Shown: piece by piece, positions 19,410 through 29,312 of the stretch
Layout of the letters: every line of letters starts with the position of its first letter
How positions within the stretch are numbered: position 1 is the stretch's first letter
Origin: Planctomycetaceae bacterium
GTDB taxonomy: Bacteria > Planctomycetota > Phycisphaerae > Phycisphaerales > SM1A02
Assembly (NCBI GenBank): GCA_021297815.1
Contig: JAJTGK010000017.1
Span: 1 to 43,596, forward strand
Length of the DNA: 43,596 nt
Direction: 5' to 3'
Made by a program: the position numbers and the translations under genes
Notes under the pieces: model-generated
The model's database searches: none
What the model was told of the DNA's origin: nothing
Seen by the model: only the letters and a program-made list of their open reading frames with translations

Positions 19410-20957
19410 GTGAAGATCAAGAGCGACGAGATCACGACAGTCATCCGCCAGGAAATCGAGCAGTACTCGGGCAAGCTCGAGATCTCCGAAGTCGGCCAGG
19501 TGGTCGAGGTCGGCGACGGCATCGCCCGCGTGTACGGCCTGTCGAAGGCGATGGCCGGCGAGCTCATCGAGTTCAAGGGCTCGCGCGGCACCGTCATGGG
19601 CCAGGTCATGAACCTCGAGCTCGACACCGTCGGCTGCGTGCTCTACGGCGACGCCACCGCGATCCGCGAAGGCGACACCGCCCGCGCGACCGGCAACCTC
19701 CTCGAGGTGCCCGTCGGCCCCGAGCTCCTCGGCCGCGTCGTCGACCCGCTCGGCAACGCGCTCGACGGCGGCCCCGCGATCAACGCCTCGGGCCGTCAGA
19801 AGGTCGACATCGTCGCCCCCGGCATCGCGGCGCGTCAGCCCGTGAAGGAGCCGCTCCAGTTCGGCATCAAGGCCGTCGACTCGATGGTCCCCGTCGGCCG
19901 CGGCCAGCGCGAGCTCGTCATCGGCGACCGCAAGACCGGCAAGACCGCCGTCTGCCTCGACGCGATCATCAATCAGAAGCAGTACTGGGGCACGCCCGAC
20001 GCGGTGGTGTGCATCTATGTCGCGGTCGGCCAGAAGGACTCGACCGTCGCGGGCGTCGTCGAGACGCTTCGCAAGAACGGCGCGCTCGACTACACCATCG
20101 TCGTGAACGCGGGTGCTTCGGCTTCGGCGCCGCTCCAGTACATCGCTCCCTACGCGGGCTGCGCGATGGGCGAGTACTTCATGTGGCAGGGCAAGCAGGG
20201 CAAGACCCCGAAGCATGTCCTGTGCGTGTACGACGACCTCTCGAAGCAGGCCGTCGCGTACCGCGAGCTCTCGCTCCTCCTCCGTCGTCCGCCCGGACGC
20301 GAGGCGTACCCCGGCGATGTCTTCTACCTGCACTCGCGCCTCCTCGAGCGCGCCACCAAGCTCTCGAACGAGAACGGCGGCGGCTCGCTGACCGCGCTCC
20401 CGATCATCGAGACGCAGGAAGGCGATGTGTCGGCGTACATCCCGACGAATGTCATCTCGATCACCGACGGCCAGATCTACCTGCAGCCCGAGCTCTTCTC
20501 GGCAGGCATCCGTCCCGCCATCAATGTCGGCATCTCGGTGTCGCGCGTCGGTGGCAACGCGCAGATCAAGGCGATGAAGGAAGTCGCGGGCTCGCTCCGC
20601 CTCGACCTCGCCGCCTTCCGCGAGCTCGAGGCGTTCGCGCAGCTCGGCACCGACCTCGACGCCGCGTCGAAGCGCCAGCTCGACCGCGGCGCGCGCATGG
20701 TCGAGCTGCTGAAGCAGGGCCAGTACCGTCCGTTCGATGTCATCGACCAGTGCATCTCGATCTTCGCGGGCTCCAAGGGCTTCCTCGACGATGTCCCCGT
20801 CCCCGCGGTGGCGAAGTTCGAGGCGGGCCTGCTCGAGTACTTCAAGACGCAGAAGAAGGACCTCCGCGACAAGCTCGTGGGCTCGAAGAGCTTCAAGGGC
20901 ATCGAGGACGAGTTCAAGGCTGCGGTCGCCGCGTACAAGGCCGCGTTCCGCGCCTGA
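19410..20957 (+). CDS. atpA: F0F1 ATP synthase subunit alpha
   Basis: [80 protein letters not shown] start. Confidence 0.98.
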   Translation: MKIKSDEITTVIRQEIEQYSGKLEISEVGQVVEVGDGIARVYGLSKAMAGELIEFKGSRGTVMGQVMNLELDTVGCVLYGDATAIREGDTARATGNLLEVPVGPELLGRVVDPLGNALDGGPAINASGRQKVDIVAPGIAARQPVKEPLQFGIKAVDSMVPVGRGQRELVIGDRKTGKTAVCLDAIINQKQYWGTPDAVVCIYVAVGQKDSTVAGVVETLRKNGALDYTIVVNAGASASAPLQYIAPYAGCAMGEYFMWQGKQGKTPKHVLCVYDDLSKQAVAYRELSLLLRRPPGREAYPGDVFYLHSRLLERATKLSNENGGGSLTALPIIETQEGDVSAYIPTNVISITDGQIYLQPELFSAGIRPAINVGISVSRVGGNAQIKAMKEVAGSLRLDLAAFRELEAFAQLGTDLDAASKRQLDRGARMVELLKQGQYRPFDVIDQCISIFAGSKGFLDDVPVPAVAKFEAGLLEYFKTQKKDLRDKLVGSKSFKGIEDEFKAAVAAYKAAFRA

Positions 20958-20977
20958 GCGAACTTCCAGTGAACCGA

Positions 20978-21013
20978 ACGACGGGCGCCCATGCGGCGCC
21001 CGTCGTCGTTTTT
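20978..21013 (+). terminator. Intrinsic terminator directly after atpA
   Basis: acgacgggcgcc-catgc-ggcgcccgtcgt perfect 12-bp stem followed by cgttttt. Confidence 0.9.
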
Positions 21014-21035
21014 CAGGGTTGTCGCGCGGCTGCGG

Positions 21036-21518
21036 TCAGTCCTTCTTCCCGCGACGGCCGAGCGCGAACGAGCCGCCGATCACGGCACCGACCACGCCGA
21101 CGCCGAGGTTCGCCCACTCGCACCACGGGGGCGTCTCGCTCCAGACGGCGGCCTTCGTCCAGTCGAAGTCGTCGGGGCGGACGGCGGGGCGGTCCTTGAA
21201 GCGCTCGGCGTCGGGTGCGCGGAAGAGCCCGAGCGCGGTGGCCGAGCCGAGGCTGGTCATCGCGATGACGAGGAAGACGAGCGCGCCGCGGCCGCCGATG
21301 CGCGTGGCGACGAAGCCGCCGACGAGTGCGGCGAGCAGGCCGACGCCAAGCGAGATGTAGCAGAACTTCTCGGAGGCGGTCCAGGTCGCGCCCTCGTAGC
21401 AGAAGGTGGGGCCCTGTGAGACGAGCGTGATCGTGAGCCCGATGAGCACGATGAGCGCGCTCACGAAGTAGCCGAGCACCACGCCGATCGGAATGGTCAG
21501 GATCCTGAGGCAGCCCAT
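21036..21518 (-). CDS. Hypothetical membrane protein
   Basis: 160 aa with several hydrophobic helices ([41 protein letters not shown]); no family recognised. Confidence 0.6.
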   Translation of the reverse strand: MGCLRILTIPIGVVLGYFVSALIVLIGLTITLVSQGPTFCYEGATWTASEKFCYISLGVGLLAALVGGFVATRIGGRGALVFLVIAMTSLGSATALGLFRAPDAERFKDRPAVRPDDFDWTKAAVWSETPPWCEWANLGVGVVGAVIGGSFALGRRGKKD

Positions 21519-21557
21519 GTCTTCTCCTTTGCGGCGGCGCCGCGTGAAACCGTGCTG

Positions 21558-22481
21558 CTAGAGCATCGTCCGAAGGCCGTCGTCGAGGCGAGTTTCGGCT
21601 CGAAACCCGAGGAGCGACGCGGCGCGGTCGGTGCTGGCGACGCTGTCGCGGACCTCGCCTGTGCGCGCGGGCGCGTGCTCGATGCGGGGCGCGTGGTGCA
21701 GCAGGCGGCCGACGAGCTCGGCAAGTGCTGCGATGCTCGTGCCGAGGCCCGTGCCGATGTTGACGGCCGTGCCGCGGAGCGCGGAGTCGCAGTCGACCGC
21801 GCGGACGATCGCGTGCGCGACATCGCGCACCGCGACGAAGTCGCGCGTCTGCAGGCCGTCGCCGAACACCGTCACGGGCAGCCCCGAGCGCATGCGGCCG
21901 AGGAAGCGCGCGATCACGCCTGCGTAGGCGCTGTTCGGGTCCTGGCGCGGGCCGTAGACATTGAAGAACCGCAGCGAGACCGCGTCGCACGGGCCCGCCG
22001 CGGCGAGCTCGGCGACAAGCCGCTCGCCCGCGACCTTCGTCTCGGCGTAGGGCGACAGCGGGCGTGGCTCGAGGTCCTCGCCCTGCGGCGCAGCGTGGTC
22101 GCCGTACGCGCTCGAGCTTGCGGCGAAGACGACGCGCGCCACGCCTGCGCGCCGCGCGGCGTCGCAGACGAGCCGCGTGCCCTCGATGTTGGTCTCGCGG
22201 TAGCGCTCGGGCGATGCGACGCTCTCGACGACCGAGGTGCGCGCGGCGAGATGCACGACCGCGCTGCAGCCCGCGACGGCGCGCGTCACGGCGTGCGGCG
22301 CGACCACGGAGCCCTCGTGCACCTCGAGATCGCGCCAGAGGTGCGCGATGTTCGCCGCGTTTCCGCTCGAGAAGTCGTCGAGGATGCGCACGGCGTGTCC
22401 TGCGGCGAGAAGCGCCTCGCATGCGTGCGAGCCGATGAAGCCCGCGCCGCCCGTGACGAGCACGCGGCCGCGCGCGCTCAC
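21558..22481 (-). CDS. NAD-dependent epimerase/dehydratase (SDR, UDP-glucose 4-epimerase-like)
   Basis: RVLVTGGAGFIGSHACEALLAAGHAVRILDDFSSGN, YxxxK as YAETKVAGE, RFFNVYGPRQDPNSAYAGVI; likely GTG start at 22481 overlapping pcp. Confidence 0.9.
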   Translation of the reverse strand: MSARGRVLVTGGAGFIGSHACEALLAAGHAVRILDDFSSGNAANIAHLWRDLEVHEGSVVAPHAVTRAVAGCSAVVHLAARTSVVESVASPERYRETNIEGTRLVCDAARRAGVARVVFAASSSAYGDHAAPQGEDLEPRPLSPYAETKVAGERLVAELAAAGPCDAVSLRFFNVYGPRQDPNSAYAGVIARFLGRMRSGLPVTVFGDGLQTRDFVAVRDVAHAIVRAVDCDSALRGTAVNIGTGLGTSIAALAELVGRLLHHAPRIEHAPARTGEVRDSVASTDRAASLLGFRAETRLDDGLRTML

Positions 22482-23128
22482 GCGCGGCTCTCCGCAAGCA
22501 GCGTCGCGAGCCGCACGAGCACCGCATGCACGCCGTGCGCCGCGGATTCCACGGGCATCGACGGCCCGCCGCGCACCGCGCTCTGCTCGGGCAGCTGCGG
22601 CACATGGATGAACCCCGAGCGCCGAGGCAGGCCGCGTATCGCCGCGTCGTCGAGCGTACGGAACATGATCTCGTTGCAGAGGTAGGTGCCCGCGGAAAGC
22701 GAGAGTTCCGCGTCGACGCCCGCCGCCACGCATGCGTCGACGAGTGCGCGCACGGGCAGCGTGGCGAAGCGCGCGTCGGGCGCGCCGTCGACCACGGGCT
22801 TGTCGCGCAGCTGCGTGCCTGCGTTGTCGGCGATGCGCGCGTCACGCAGGTTCAGCGCGACGCGCTCGATGTTGATGCGCTCGGCCTTCGCGCTTTCGCC
22901 GAGCGAGACGACCGCATCGGGCGCGAGGGCCTCGAGCGCGGGCGCAAGTCGCGCCCATGCGCTCCCCTGCGAAACGCCCGTCACGACAGGCAGCGTCGCG
23001 AACGCGAGCGACCCTGGCGCGAACGGCAGCGCCTGCAGGATCTCGGCGATGCGCATGGTCGGGTTCACGGGGCTTCCGCCGAACGGCTCGAAGCTCGTCA
23101 CCAGGATCAGCGGCCGCGCGGCGTTCAC
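22478..23128 (-). CDS. pcp: Pyroglutamyl-peptidase I-like (C15 family)
   Basis: ILVTSFEPFGGSPVNPTMRIAEIL, SLGESAKAERINIERVALNLRDARIADN, GTYLCNEIMFRTL, GFIHVPQLPEQ. Confidence 0.9.
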   Translation of the reverse strand: MNAARPLILVTSFEPFGGSPVNPTMRIAEILQALPFAPGSLAFATLPVVTGVSQGSAWARLAPALEALAPDAVVSLGESAKAERINIERVALNLRDARIADNAGTQLRDKPVVDGAPDARFATLPVRALVDACVAAGVDAELSLSAGTYLCNEIMFRTLDDAAIRGLPRRSGFIHVPQLPEQSAVRGGPSMPVESAAHGVHAVLVRLATLLAESRA

Positions 23129-23577
23129 TCGCCGATGTCCTCGGCCCAGAGGTCGGGCTTCTCGCGCTGCATGCGCTCCATGAGCGCGATGCAGCGCGCG
23201 TCGTCGACGACCACGAGTTCCGCGCCGTTCTGGCGCATCCAGTCCTCGGCGCCCATGAAGGTGCGGTTCTCACCGATCACGACGCGCGGGATCTTGAAGA
23301 GGATCGCGGTGCCCGAGCACATCGAGCAGGGCGAGAGCGTCGACACGAGGGTGAGCGAGCGCCAGTCTCGGCGGCGCCCCGCGCGACGGATGCAGTCGAC
23401 CTCGGCGTGCGCCGTCGGGTCGCCCGACTGGACGCGCTGGTTGTGGCCCGCGGCCACCACGCGGCCCTGCGCGTCGAGCAGCGAGCTGCCGATGGGAATG
23501 CCGCCTTCGCGCCAGCCCTTTTCAGCCATCTCGATGGCGGCGTCGAGGCCCGTTCGGATCCATGCAGGGTCGATCAT
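23125..23577 (-). CDS. Nucleoside/cytosine deaminase (cytidine deaminase fold)
   Basis: GGIPIGSSLLDAQGRVVAAGHNQRVQSGDPTAHAEVDCIRRAG...TLSPCSMCSGTAILFKIPRVVIGENRTF (HAE and PCxxC). Confidence 0.9.
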   Translation of the reverse strand: MIDPAWIRTGLDAAIEMAEKGWREGGIPIGSSLLDAQGRVVAAGHNQRVQSGDPTAHAEVDCIRRAGRRRDWRSLTLVSTLSPCSMCSGTAILFKIPRVVIGENRTFMGAEDWMRQNGAELVVVDDARCIALMERMQREKPDLWAEDIGE

Positions 23578-23617
23578 GCGGTCGATATCGGCTCGCCGCG
23601 GCGGGGGCGTGCAGCGT

Positions 23618-25389
23618 TCAGGGCAGCGTGCCCTGCACGGGCAGCGCGGCGCCGCCCGCATAGTCGGTCGTGCGCAGCACGAAGAGCGCATGCTGCGCGC
23701 GGCTGCAGGCGGTCAGGATCGCCTCGTACGACACATTCTCCGCGCCGCCGCGGACATCGTGCAGGATCACCGCGGGCGCCTCGAGTCCCTTGAAGCGGTG
23801 CAGCGTCTCCCATCGCAGGCAAGGGGGCTCGTCGTGGGCGCGGCCGAGCGCATCGGCAAGCGGGACGAGCGGGATCCCCGCCACGAGCTGCTGGCCCGCC
23901 ATCACGCCGCGCTCCTGCTTGAAGGGCGAGAGGAGCACGACATCCTCGGGGCGCACGCCCTCGCCGTCGACGAGGTGGCGCACGATGCGGCGGATGGCAT
24001 CCCGCTGGCCCGCGATGTCGTCGGGCGCGAACTCCGCGACGACGACCTCCTGGCCCTCGCGCACCGACGGCGGCGCCTCGAGGTCTGAGAGGCGCTTCGG
24101 GTCGAGGGAGCGGAGGAATCGGGTGATCGAGACCGAATTGCGCAGGTTCTCGCGCAGGACGAGCGGCTTGCCGAAGCGCCGCTCGAACTCCGCGGTGTCG
24201 GCCGCGCGGTAGATCGCCTGATGAGGATCGTGGAAGATGGCCATGCGGGCGCGCCCGCCCGCCATCGTCTCGACCGCGTCGAGCATCGCGGGCTCGAAGT
24301 CCTGGCCTTCGTCGACCACGATCGAGTCGAACGCGCCGAGCGATCCGTCGGACGCGGCCTGGGCGAGTGCGGTGACGAGCAGCGCGTACCGCTCGCCAAG
24401 CGGCAGGTCGGCGGGGGGCGTGCGGCCAGTGCCGTTGGCGGCGGCCGCCGCGAGTCCATGCAGATTCGCGACGACGCAGCGGTCGGCGCGCAGTTGTCGC
24501 AGCGGTGTGCCGGGAGCGACGGGCCGCGCACCGAGCCCGCGCCCGATCACCGCCGCGAGCGGCTCGTTGAAGCAGGTGACGAGCGTGCGTCGCCCGAGCG
24601 CGAGCTCCGTGCGCGCTCGATGCAGCGCCGCGTAGGTCTTGCCCGTGCCTGCGTAGCCTTCGATCTGCACGCGGTCCATGCGGTGCGTCGCGTCGACGAT
24701 GCCGCGCACGGGCCGCATCACATCGTGCTCGACGACGCGCGCGTTCGAGATCTCGTCGCTCACATACAGCGCCGACTTCATCGTGGGCAGGATGTGGCGC
24801 GACACGATGCGCTTCATGGGCGAGCCCTGGCCCACGGGGACCTCGGGGAAACGCCGCGCGAGCGCCTCGAACATCTCCTCGAGCTCCGTGCACAGCTTGT
24901 GCGGGTTCCTGCAGTGGTTCGCGCTCAGGATGTGCTTGCGCGCGCTGATCGGAATCGACTCGTACTCGACATGCGCATCGACGAGCGCCAGGAACCACCC
25001 GTGGAGATACGGCGGGCGCTTCTCGTCGTGCGACCCGTAGTGGGCGAGCGCGCGGACGAGCGCGTGCATGGCGCTGATCGCCTGCGACGGCGCGTCGCGG
25101 TCGAAGGTGCGGATCTCGTCGCGCACGCGGCGATGCCAGCCGTTTTCGGCATCGAAGCGGTAGTCGCGATCACGAGCATGCCGCGGTCGGGGTCTATCAC
25201 GACGAAGTCGAGCTCGCGCGTGCCGATCGCATCGGGATCCTGCACGAGAAGGTTCTGCAGCACGATCCACGCCCGATCGGCGAGCGCCTCCTCGAGGCAG
25301 GCGCGCATGACGAGCTCGGGCTCGTTCGACGCGCGCTCAGCACCTTCACCCCGCACCTCGTACGGAACCTTTGGAAAGAAGTCGGCCAT
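23618..25389 (-). pseudogene. NERD-domain SF1 (UvrD/Rep-like) helicase with an apparent frameshift near 25160-25170
   Basis: N-terminal frame (start 25389) MADFFPKVPYEVRGEG...ELDFVVIDPDRGMLVI breaks; the next frame continues DYRFDAENGWHRRVRDEI...GYAGTGKT...VVDEGQDF...LRENLRNS...LHRFKGLEAPAVIL. Confidence 0.8.
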
Positions 25390-25428
25390 TCGGTTGAAGT
25401 CTAACGGAGACGACCGCCCACCCCGTCA

Positions 25429-25483
25429 GGTGCCTGGCATGTGCCAGGCAGTGCCAGGCACTGCACGGCACGTGCCAGGCACC
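25429..25483 (+). repeat. 55-bp palindromic element, copy A
   Basis: ggtgcctggcatgtgccaggcagtgccaggcactgcacggcacgtgccaggcacc. Confidence 0.97.
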
Positions 25484-25571
25484 AGCCAGATTCTCGGATC
25501 CGAAGGTCAGGCTTGCTGGTCTTGATCGTCGATTTTCTACCACGGACCTCGCTGACGCCGGCGTGCCGCGA

Positions 25572-25626
25572 GGTGCCTGGCACGTGCCAGGCAGTGCCAG
25601 GCACCGCACGGCATGTGCCAGGCACC
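25572..25626 (+). repeat. 55-bp palindromic element, copy B
   Basis: ggtgcctggcacgtgccaggcagtgccaggcaccgcacggcatgtgccaggcacc. Confidence 0.97.
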
Positions 25627-25637
25627 GACGGAAAAGC

Positions 25638-25668
25638 GCCGAGGCCCGCGATTTGCGCGGGCCTCGGC
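25638..25668 (-). terminator. Terminator hairpin downstream of ftsK
   Basis: gccgaggcccgcg-atttg-cgcgggcctcggc perfect 13-bp stem; minus-strand continuation reads gcgcttttcc. Confidence 0.75.
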
Positions 25669-25700
25669 ATCCTGCATCGTGCGTCCTGCTTCGCACACGC

Positions 25701-28364
25701 CTATTCGTCCGCGCCTTCCTCGTCGTGGAAGCGCAGCGCCTCGCTGTCGGCGTCGCTGTTGTCGTAATGGGTCTGGAAGACGGTTCCATCGCGCTCCGCC
25801 TCGTCGCGCAGCGTCTTCATGCGCTGCCAATCCTCCATCGTGACCACCACCTCGCGCGCGACCGAGCCCTTGTGCTCGCCGAGGATGCCCGCGAGACCCA
25901 TCTGGTCGACGAGCCGCGACGCACGCCCGTACCCGATCGCGAGGCGACGCTGCAGCAGCGACACGCTGCCACGCCCCGACTCGATCATGATCTCGACCGC
26001 CTGGTCGAACATCGGATCGCGCTCGCCGCCCGCGTCACCGCCTTCGCCGCCGCCCTCGCCACCGCTCGCGACCTGGCCCGAGCGGATCGTGAGCAGCTGG
26101 CGCTCGAAGTTCGGTGCCGCGACCGTCTTCAGGAACTTGGTGACCGCACGCGCCTCCTTGTCCTCGACCAGCGTGCCCTGCGAGCGGCGCGCATCGGTCT
26201 GGCTCGGCGTGACCACGAGCATGTCGCCCTGGCCGAGCAGCAGCTCCGCGCCCTTCTGGTCGAGCACGATGCGGCTGTCGGTGCCCGACGCCACCTTGAA
26301 GCTCACGCGGCACGGCATGTTCGACTTGATCAGGCCCGTCACGACGGTCGCCTGCGGGCGCTGCGTGGCGAGGATCAGGTGGATGCCGACCGCACGCGCC
26401 TTCTGCGCGATGCGCACGATCGAGTGCTCGACCTCCTTGTTGGTCATCATGAGGTCGGCGAGCTCGTCGATCACGAAGACCATGTACGGCAGCTTCTTCG
26501 GGATCTTCGCCCACTCCACATCGTCGGCGGGCTGCATGCGCTCGCGGAGCTCGGCCTCGCCGATCTCGTTGAACGAGCGGATGTCGCGCACGCCCGCTTC
26601 CTTGAGGAGCTCGTACCGCTCCTCCATCTTGGTGACCGCCCACTCGAGGATCGCCGCGGCCTTCGCCATCTCGGTGACCACGGGGCAGGCGAGGTGCGGG
26701 ATCTCGCTGAACTGCGCCATCTCGACCATCTTCGGGTCGACGAGCACGAGCTTCAGCTCGTCGGGGCGCTTCGTGTAGAGCCACGACATGATGATCGTGT
26801 TCATGCACACCGACTTGCCCGAGCCCGTGGTGCCCGCGATGAGCATGTGCGGCATCTTGGCGAGGTCGAGGACGAGCGGCTCGCCCGCCGAATCCTTGCC
26901 CATGAACATCGGAAGCATCATGCCCGAGGCGTGTCCGCTCGACATGAGCTCCTTGAGGCGCACCTTCTCCTTCTGGCGGTTGGGCACCTCGATGCCGACC
27001 GCGCTGCGGCCGACCATGTTCGGGATGATGCGCACATTCGGCGCCTGCAGCGCGCGCGCGATGTCCTTCGCGATCGTCTCGAGCCGCGCCACGCGCGTGC
27101 CCGCCGCGAGCTCGACCGAGTACAGCGTGACCACGGGGCCCGACTCGATGTGCGTGATCTCACCCTCGAGGCCATAGGTCGACAGCGTTCGCGTGAGCAG
27201 TTCGGCCTGCTCGCGCACATACGCCTCCATCTTCGCGGAGTAGTTGCCCTCGGGCTCCTCGAGGAGCTCGAGCGTGGGGAACTGGTAGCCCGAGTAGTCG
27301 GGCGTGCGCGGAATGTCCTCGTCGCGCAGCGTCGTCGCCGCGGGCTTCGCGGTCATCTTGATGGGGAGCTTCTCGATCTTCGCGCGAAGCTCGTCCTCGC
27401 TCAGCGGCGCACGGGCCGTGGTCGTGGGAGCGGTGGGGGCCGACGCGGCCGTCGACGCGGGCGTCAGCTCCGCCTCGTCGCTGGCGTCGGAATCCTCGCA
27501 GGAATCCTCGTCGGACTCCTCCGCATCCGTCTCATCGCTCGCCTCGTCGACGATGCCGTCCTCATCCTCGTCGGCGTCAACCTCGTCGCTGCTCGCCTCA
27601 GGCTCCTCGTCGGCGTCGACGACGGCCGCCTTGCTCTTCGTCGCTGTCGCCGCCGCCGCACGCGCGCTGCGACGCGAGCGACCCGCGCCCGCCACCGCAG
27701 GCTGCGGGAACATCGCGCTGAACCGCTCGCGCATCGCCGCGAAGTTGCCCTTCCAGTCGGCTTCCCAGATCGGCGAGAGGAACGCAAACGCCCGCGCGAG
27801 TGCGCCAGGCAGCATCGCCACCAGCGCATCGGCCGTCACGATCGCGCCGATCGACAGCGCGGCCAGGAACAGGATCGACGCGCCGACCGGCCCGAAGCGG
27901 CCATGCAGCTCGTCGGCGAACCACATGGGCACGATGCCCGCATCGACGCCCGTCAGCGAGCCCGCGCTCGGGAACCACTCCGCATGCAGGCCGCCGAACG
28001 CGGCCATCGCCACGAGGCAGCCGACGAAGCGCACGAACGGATGCGTGACCGCACGGCCCATCGCCGTCGCGACGAGCAGCACGCCGAGATAGATCATCGG
28101 GAGCCACACCGCGACGCCGAAGGTGAAGTACAGCCCGTACGCGATCGCCGCGCCGAACCTGCCGCACAGGTTGAGCGGCGGATCGTTCGGCACCGCGACG
28201 ACATGCGTCGGCCAGTCGGCGGACTGGAAGCTGGCGAGGCTCGCCGCGAGGAAGGTCCAGGAGGCTGCGCACAGCACCCAGATCATGCGGCGGCGGTTGA
28301 GGGACGGATCGCTCTCCGCGGCGCCATGATCGGCGTCCGCGGCCTTACGGGCAGTCTTTGGCAT
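25701..28364 (-). CDS. ftsK: DNA translocase FtsK/SpoIIIE
   Basis: N-terminal TMs, Asp/Glu-rich linker, MLIAGTTGSGKSVCMNTIIMSWLY, LVLVDPKMVEM, VIDELADLMM, HLILATQRPQATVVTGLIKSNMPCRVSFKV, gamma domain ending SLLQRRLAIGYGRASRLVDQM. Confidence 0.97.
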   Translation of the reverse strand: MPKTARKAADADHGAAESDPSLNRRRMIWVLCAASWTFLAASLASFQSADWPTHVVAVPNDPPLNLCGRFGAAIAYGLYFTFGVAVWLPMIYLGVLLVATAMGRAVTHPFVRFVGCLVAMAAFGGLHAEWFPSAGSLTGVDAGIVPMWFADELHGRFGPVGASILFLAALSIGAIVTADALVAMLPGALARAFAFLSPIWEADWKGNFAAMRERFSAMFPQPAVAGAGRSRRSARAAAATATKSKAAVVDADEEPEASSDEVDADEDEDGIVDEASDETDAEESDEDSCEDSDASDEAELTPASTAASAPTAPTTTARAPLSEDELRAKIEKLPIKMTAKPAATTLRDEDIPRTPDYSGYQFPTLELLEEPEGNYSAKMEAYVREQAELLTRTLSTYGLEGEITHIESGPVVTLYSVELAAGTRVARLETIAKDIARALQAPNVRIIPNMVGRSAVGIEVPNRQKEKVRLKELMSSGHASGMMLPMFMGKDSAGEPLVLDLAKMPHMLIAGTTGSGKSVCMNTIIMSWLYTKRPDELKLVLVDPKMVEMAQFSEIPHLACPVVTEMAKAAAILEWAVTKMEERYELLKEAGVRDIRSFNEIGEAELRERMQPADDVEWAKIPKKLPYMVFVIDELADLMMTNKEVEHSIVRIAQKARAVGIHLILATQRPQATVVTGLIKSNMPCRVSFKVASGTDSRIVLDQKGAELLLGQGDMLVVTPSQTDARRSQGTLVEDKEARAVTKFLKTVAAPNFERQLLTIRSGQVASGGEGGGEGGDAGGERDPMFDQAVEIMIESGRGSVSLLQRRLAIGYGRASRLVDQMGLAGILGEHKGSVAREVVVTMEDWQRMKTLRDEAERDGTVFQTHYDNSDADSEALRFHDEEGADE

Positions 28365-28478
28365 GGTCCCGATATCGGCAGGAACGCCTTGAAAACCGCA
28401 CTCTCGCGCCGCGCTCTCACCCCTCCGCGCCTCGCGCCGCGGCACGACGCTGCCCGCCCGTTCCGCTACCTTCCCGCC

Positions 28479-28883
28479 ATGCACTTCCGCCTCGTCGACC
28501 ACTTCCTCGAGCTCACCGACAGCTCGGCCGTGGCCATCAAGAATGTGACCGCCGCCGAGGAGTACCTCCAGGACCACTTCCCCGGGTTCCCCGTGCTCCC
28601 AGGGGTCTTCATGGTCGAGGCGCTGACGCAGGCCGCGCGCGCCGTCCTCGAGCGCCGCGGGCAGCCGCGCATGGTGCTCGGCGAGGTCAAGGCGCTCCGC
28701 TACGGCAGCTTCGTGCGCCCGGGCGAAAGCCTGAAGGTCGAGGTCACCCTCGAGAAGACCCGCGACGACGGCTGCGTGGTATTCAAGGCGCAGGGCACCG
28801 TGATCCGAGGAGCGGGAACGGGGTTGGAGGCCGCCGAGACGGCGGTGGCGGGCCGCCTTATACTGCGCCCCCTTCGGAACTGA
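28479..28883 (+). CDS. FabZ-type 3-hydroxyacyl-ACP dehydratase
   Basis: LQDHFPGFPVLPGVFMVEALTQAA catalytic region; 134 aa. Confidence 0.88.
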   Translation: MHFRLVDHFLELTDSSAVAIKNVTAAEEYLQDHFPGFPVLPGVFMVEALTQAARAVLERRGQPRMVLGEVKALRYGSFVRPGESLKVEVTLEKTRDDGCVVFKAQGTVIRGAGTGLEAAETAVAGRLILRPLRN

Positions 28884-28898
28884 CGGAGCCTGGAACTG

Positions 28899-29312
28899 AT
28901 GGAGTCCACGATGGCCAAGAGCCGCGAAGAAATCGAAGCCGATGTCCGTGATGTGCTGGTCGACGCCCTGGGTGTCGACGAGGACGATGTCGTTCCGACC
29001 GCAACCCTGAAGGGCGACCTCGGCGCCGAGAGCATCGACTACCTCGACATCGTGTTCCGCCTCGAGAAGAAGTTCTCCACGCCCGAGAAGCCGTTCAAGA
29101 TCGCGCAGGGCGAGCTCTTCCCCGAGAACCTCATGACCGACCCCTCGCTCGTCGAGGGCGGCAAGGTCACCGCGAAGGGCATCGCGCTCCTCAAGGAGCG
29201 CGTCCCGCATGTCGAACTCGGCTCGTTCGAGCAGGACCCCCAGGTCACGAAGCTGTCGGGCCTCTTCACCGTGAAGAGCCTGTGCGACTTCGTGCAGCGC
29301 AAGCTCGGCTGA
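28899..29312 (+). CDS. Acyl carrier protein (long variant)
   Basis: LKGDLGAESIDYLDIVFRLEKKF carries the 4'-phosphopantetheine serine; ~137 aa rather than ~80 aa. Confidence 0.9.
   Translation: MESTMAKSREEIEADVRDVLVDALGVDEDDVVPTATLKGDLGAESIDYLDIVFRLEKKFSTPEKPFKIAQGELFPENLMTDPSLVEGGKVTAKGIALLKERVPHVELGSFEQDPQVTKLSGLFTVKSLCDFVQRKLG

Noticed and set aside
23618-25389. Multi-gene anti-phage defence island around the NERD-helicase
   Set aside because: Neighbours are housekeeping or metabolic genes (deaminase, pcp, epimerase, ftsK); no methyltransferase, nuclease partner or integrase seen, and the gene appears frameshifted.
25401-25830. Small ORFs reading AWHVPCSAWHCLARARH-type peptides over the 55-bp repeats (also 32048..32581)
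   Set aside because: They are translations of the palindromic element itself; no start context, composition or independent homology supports a protein.
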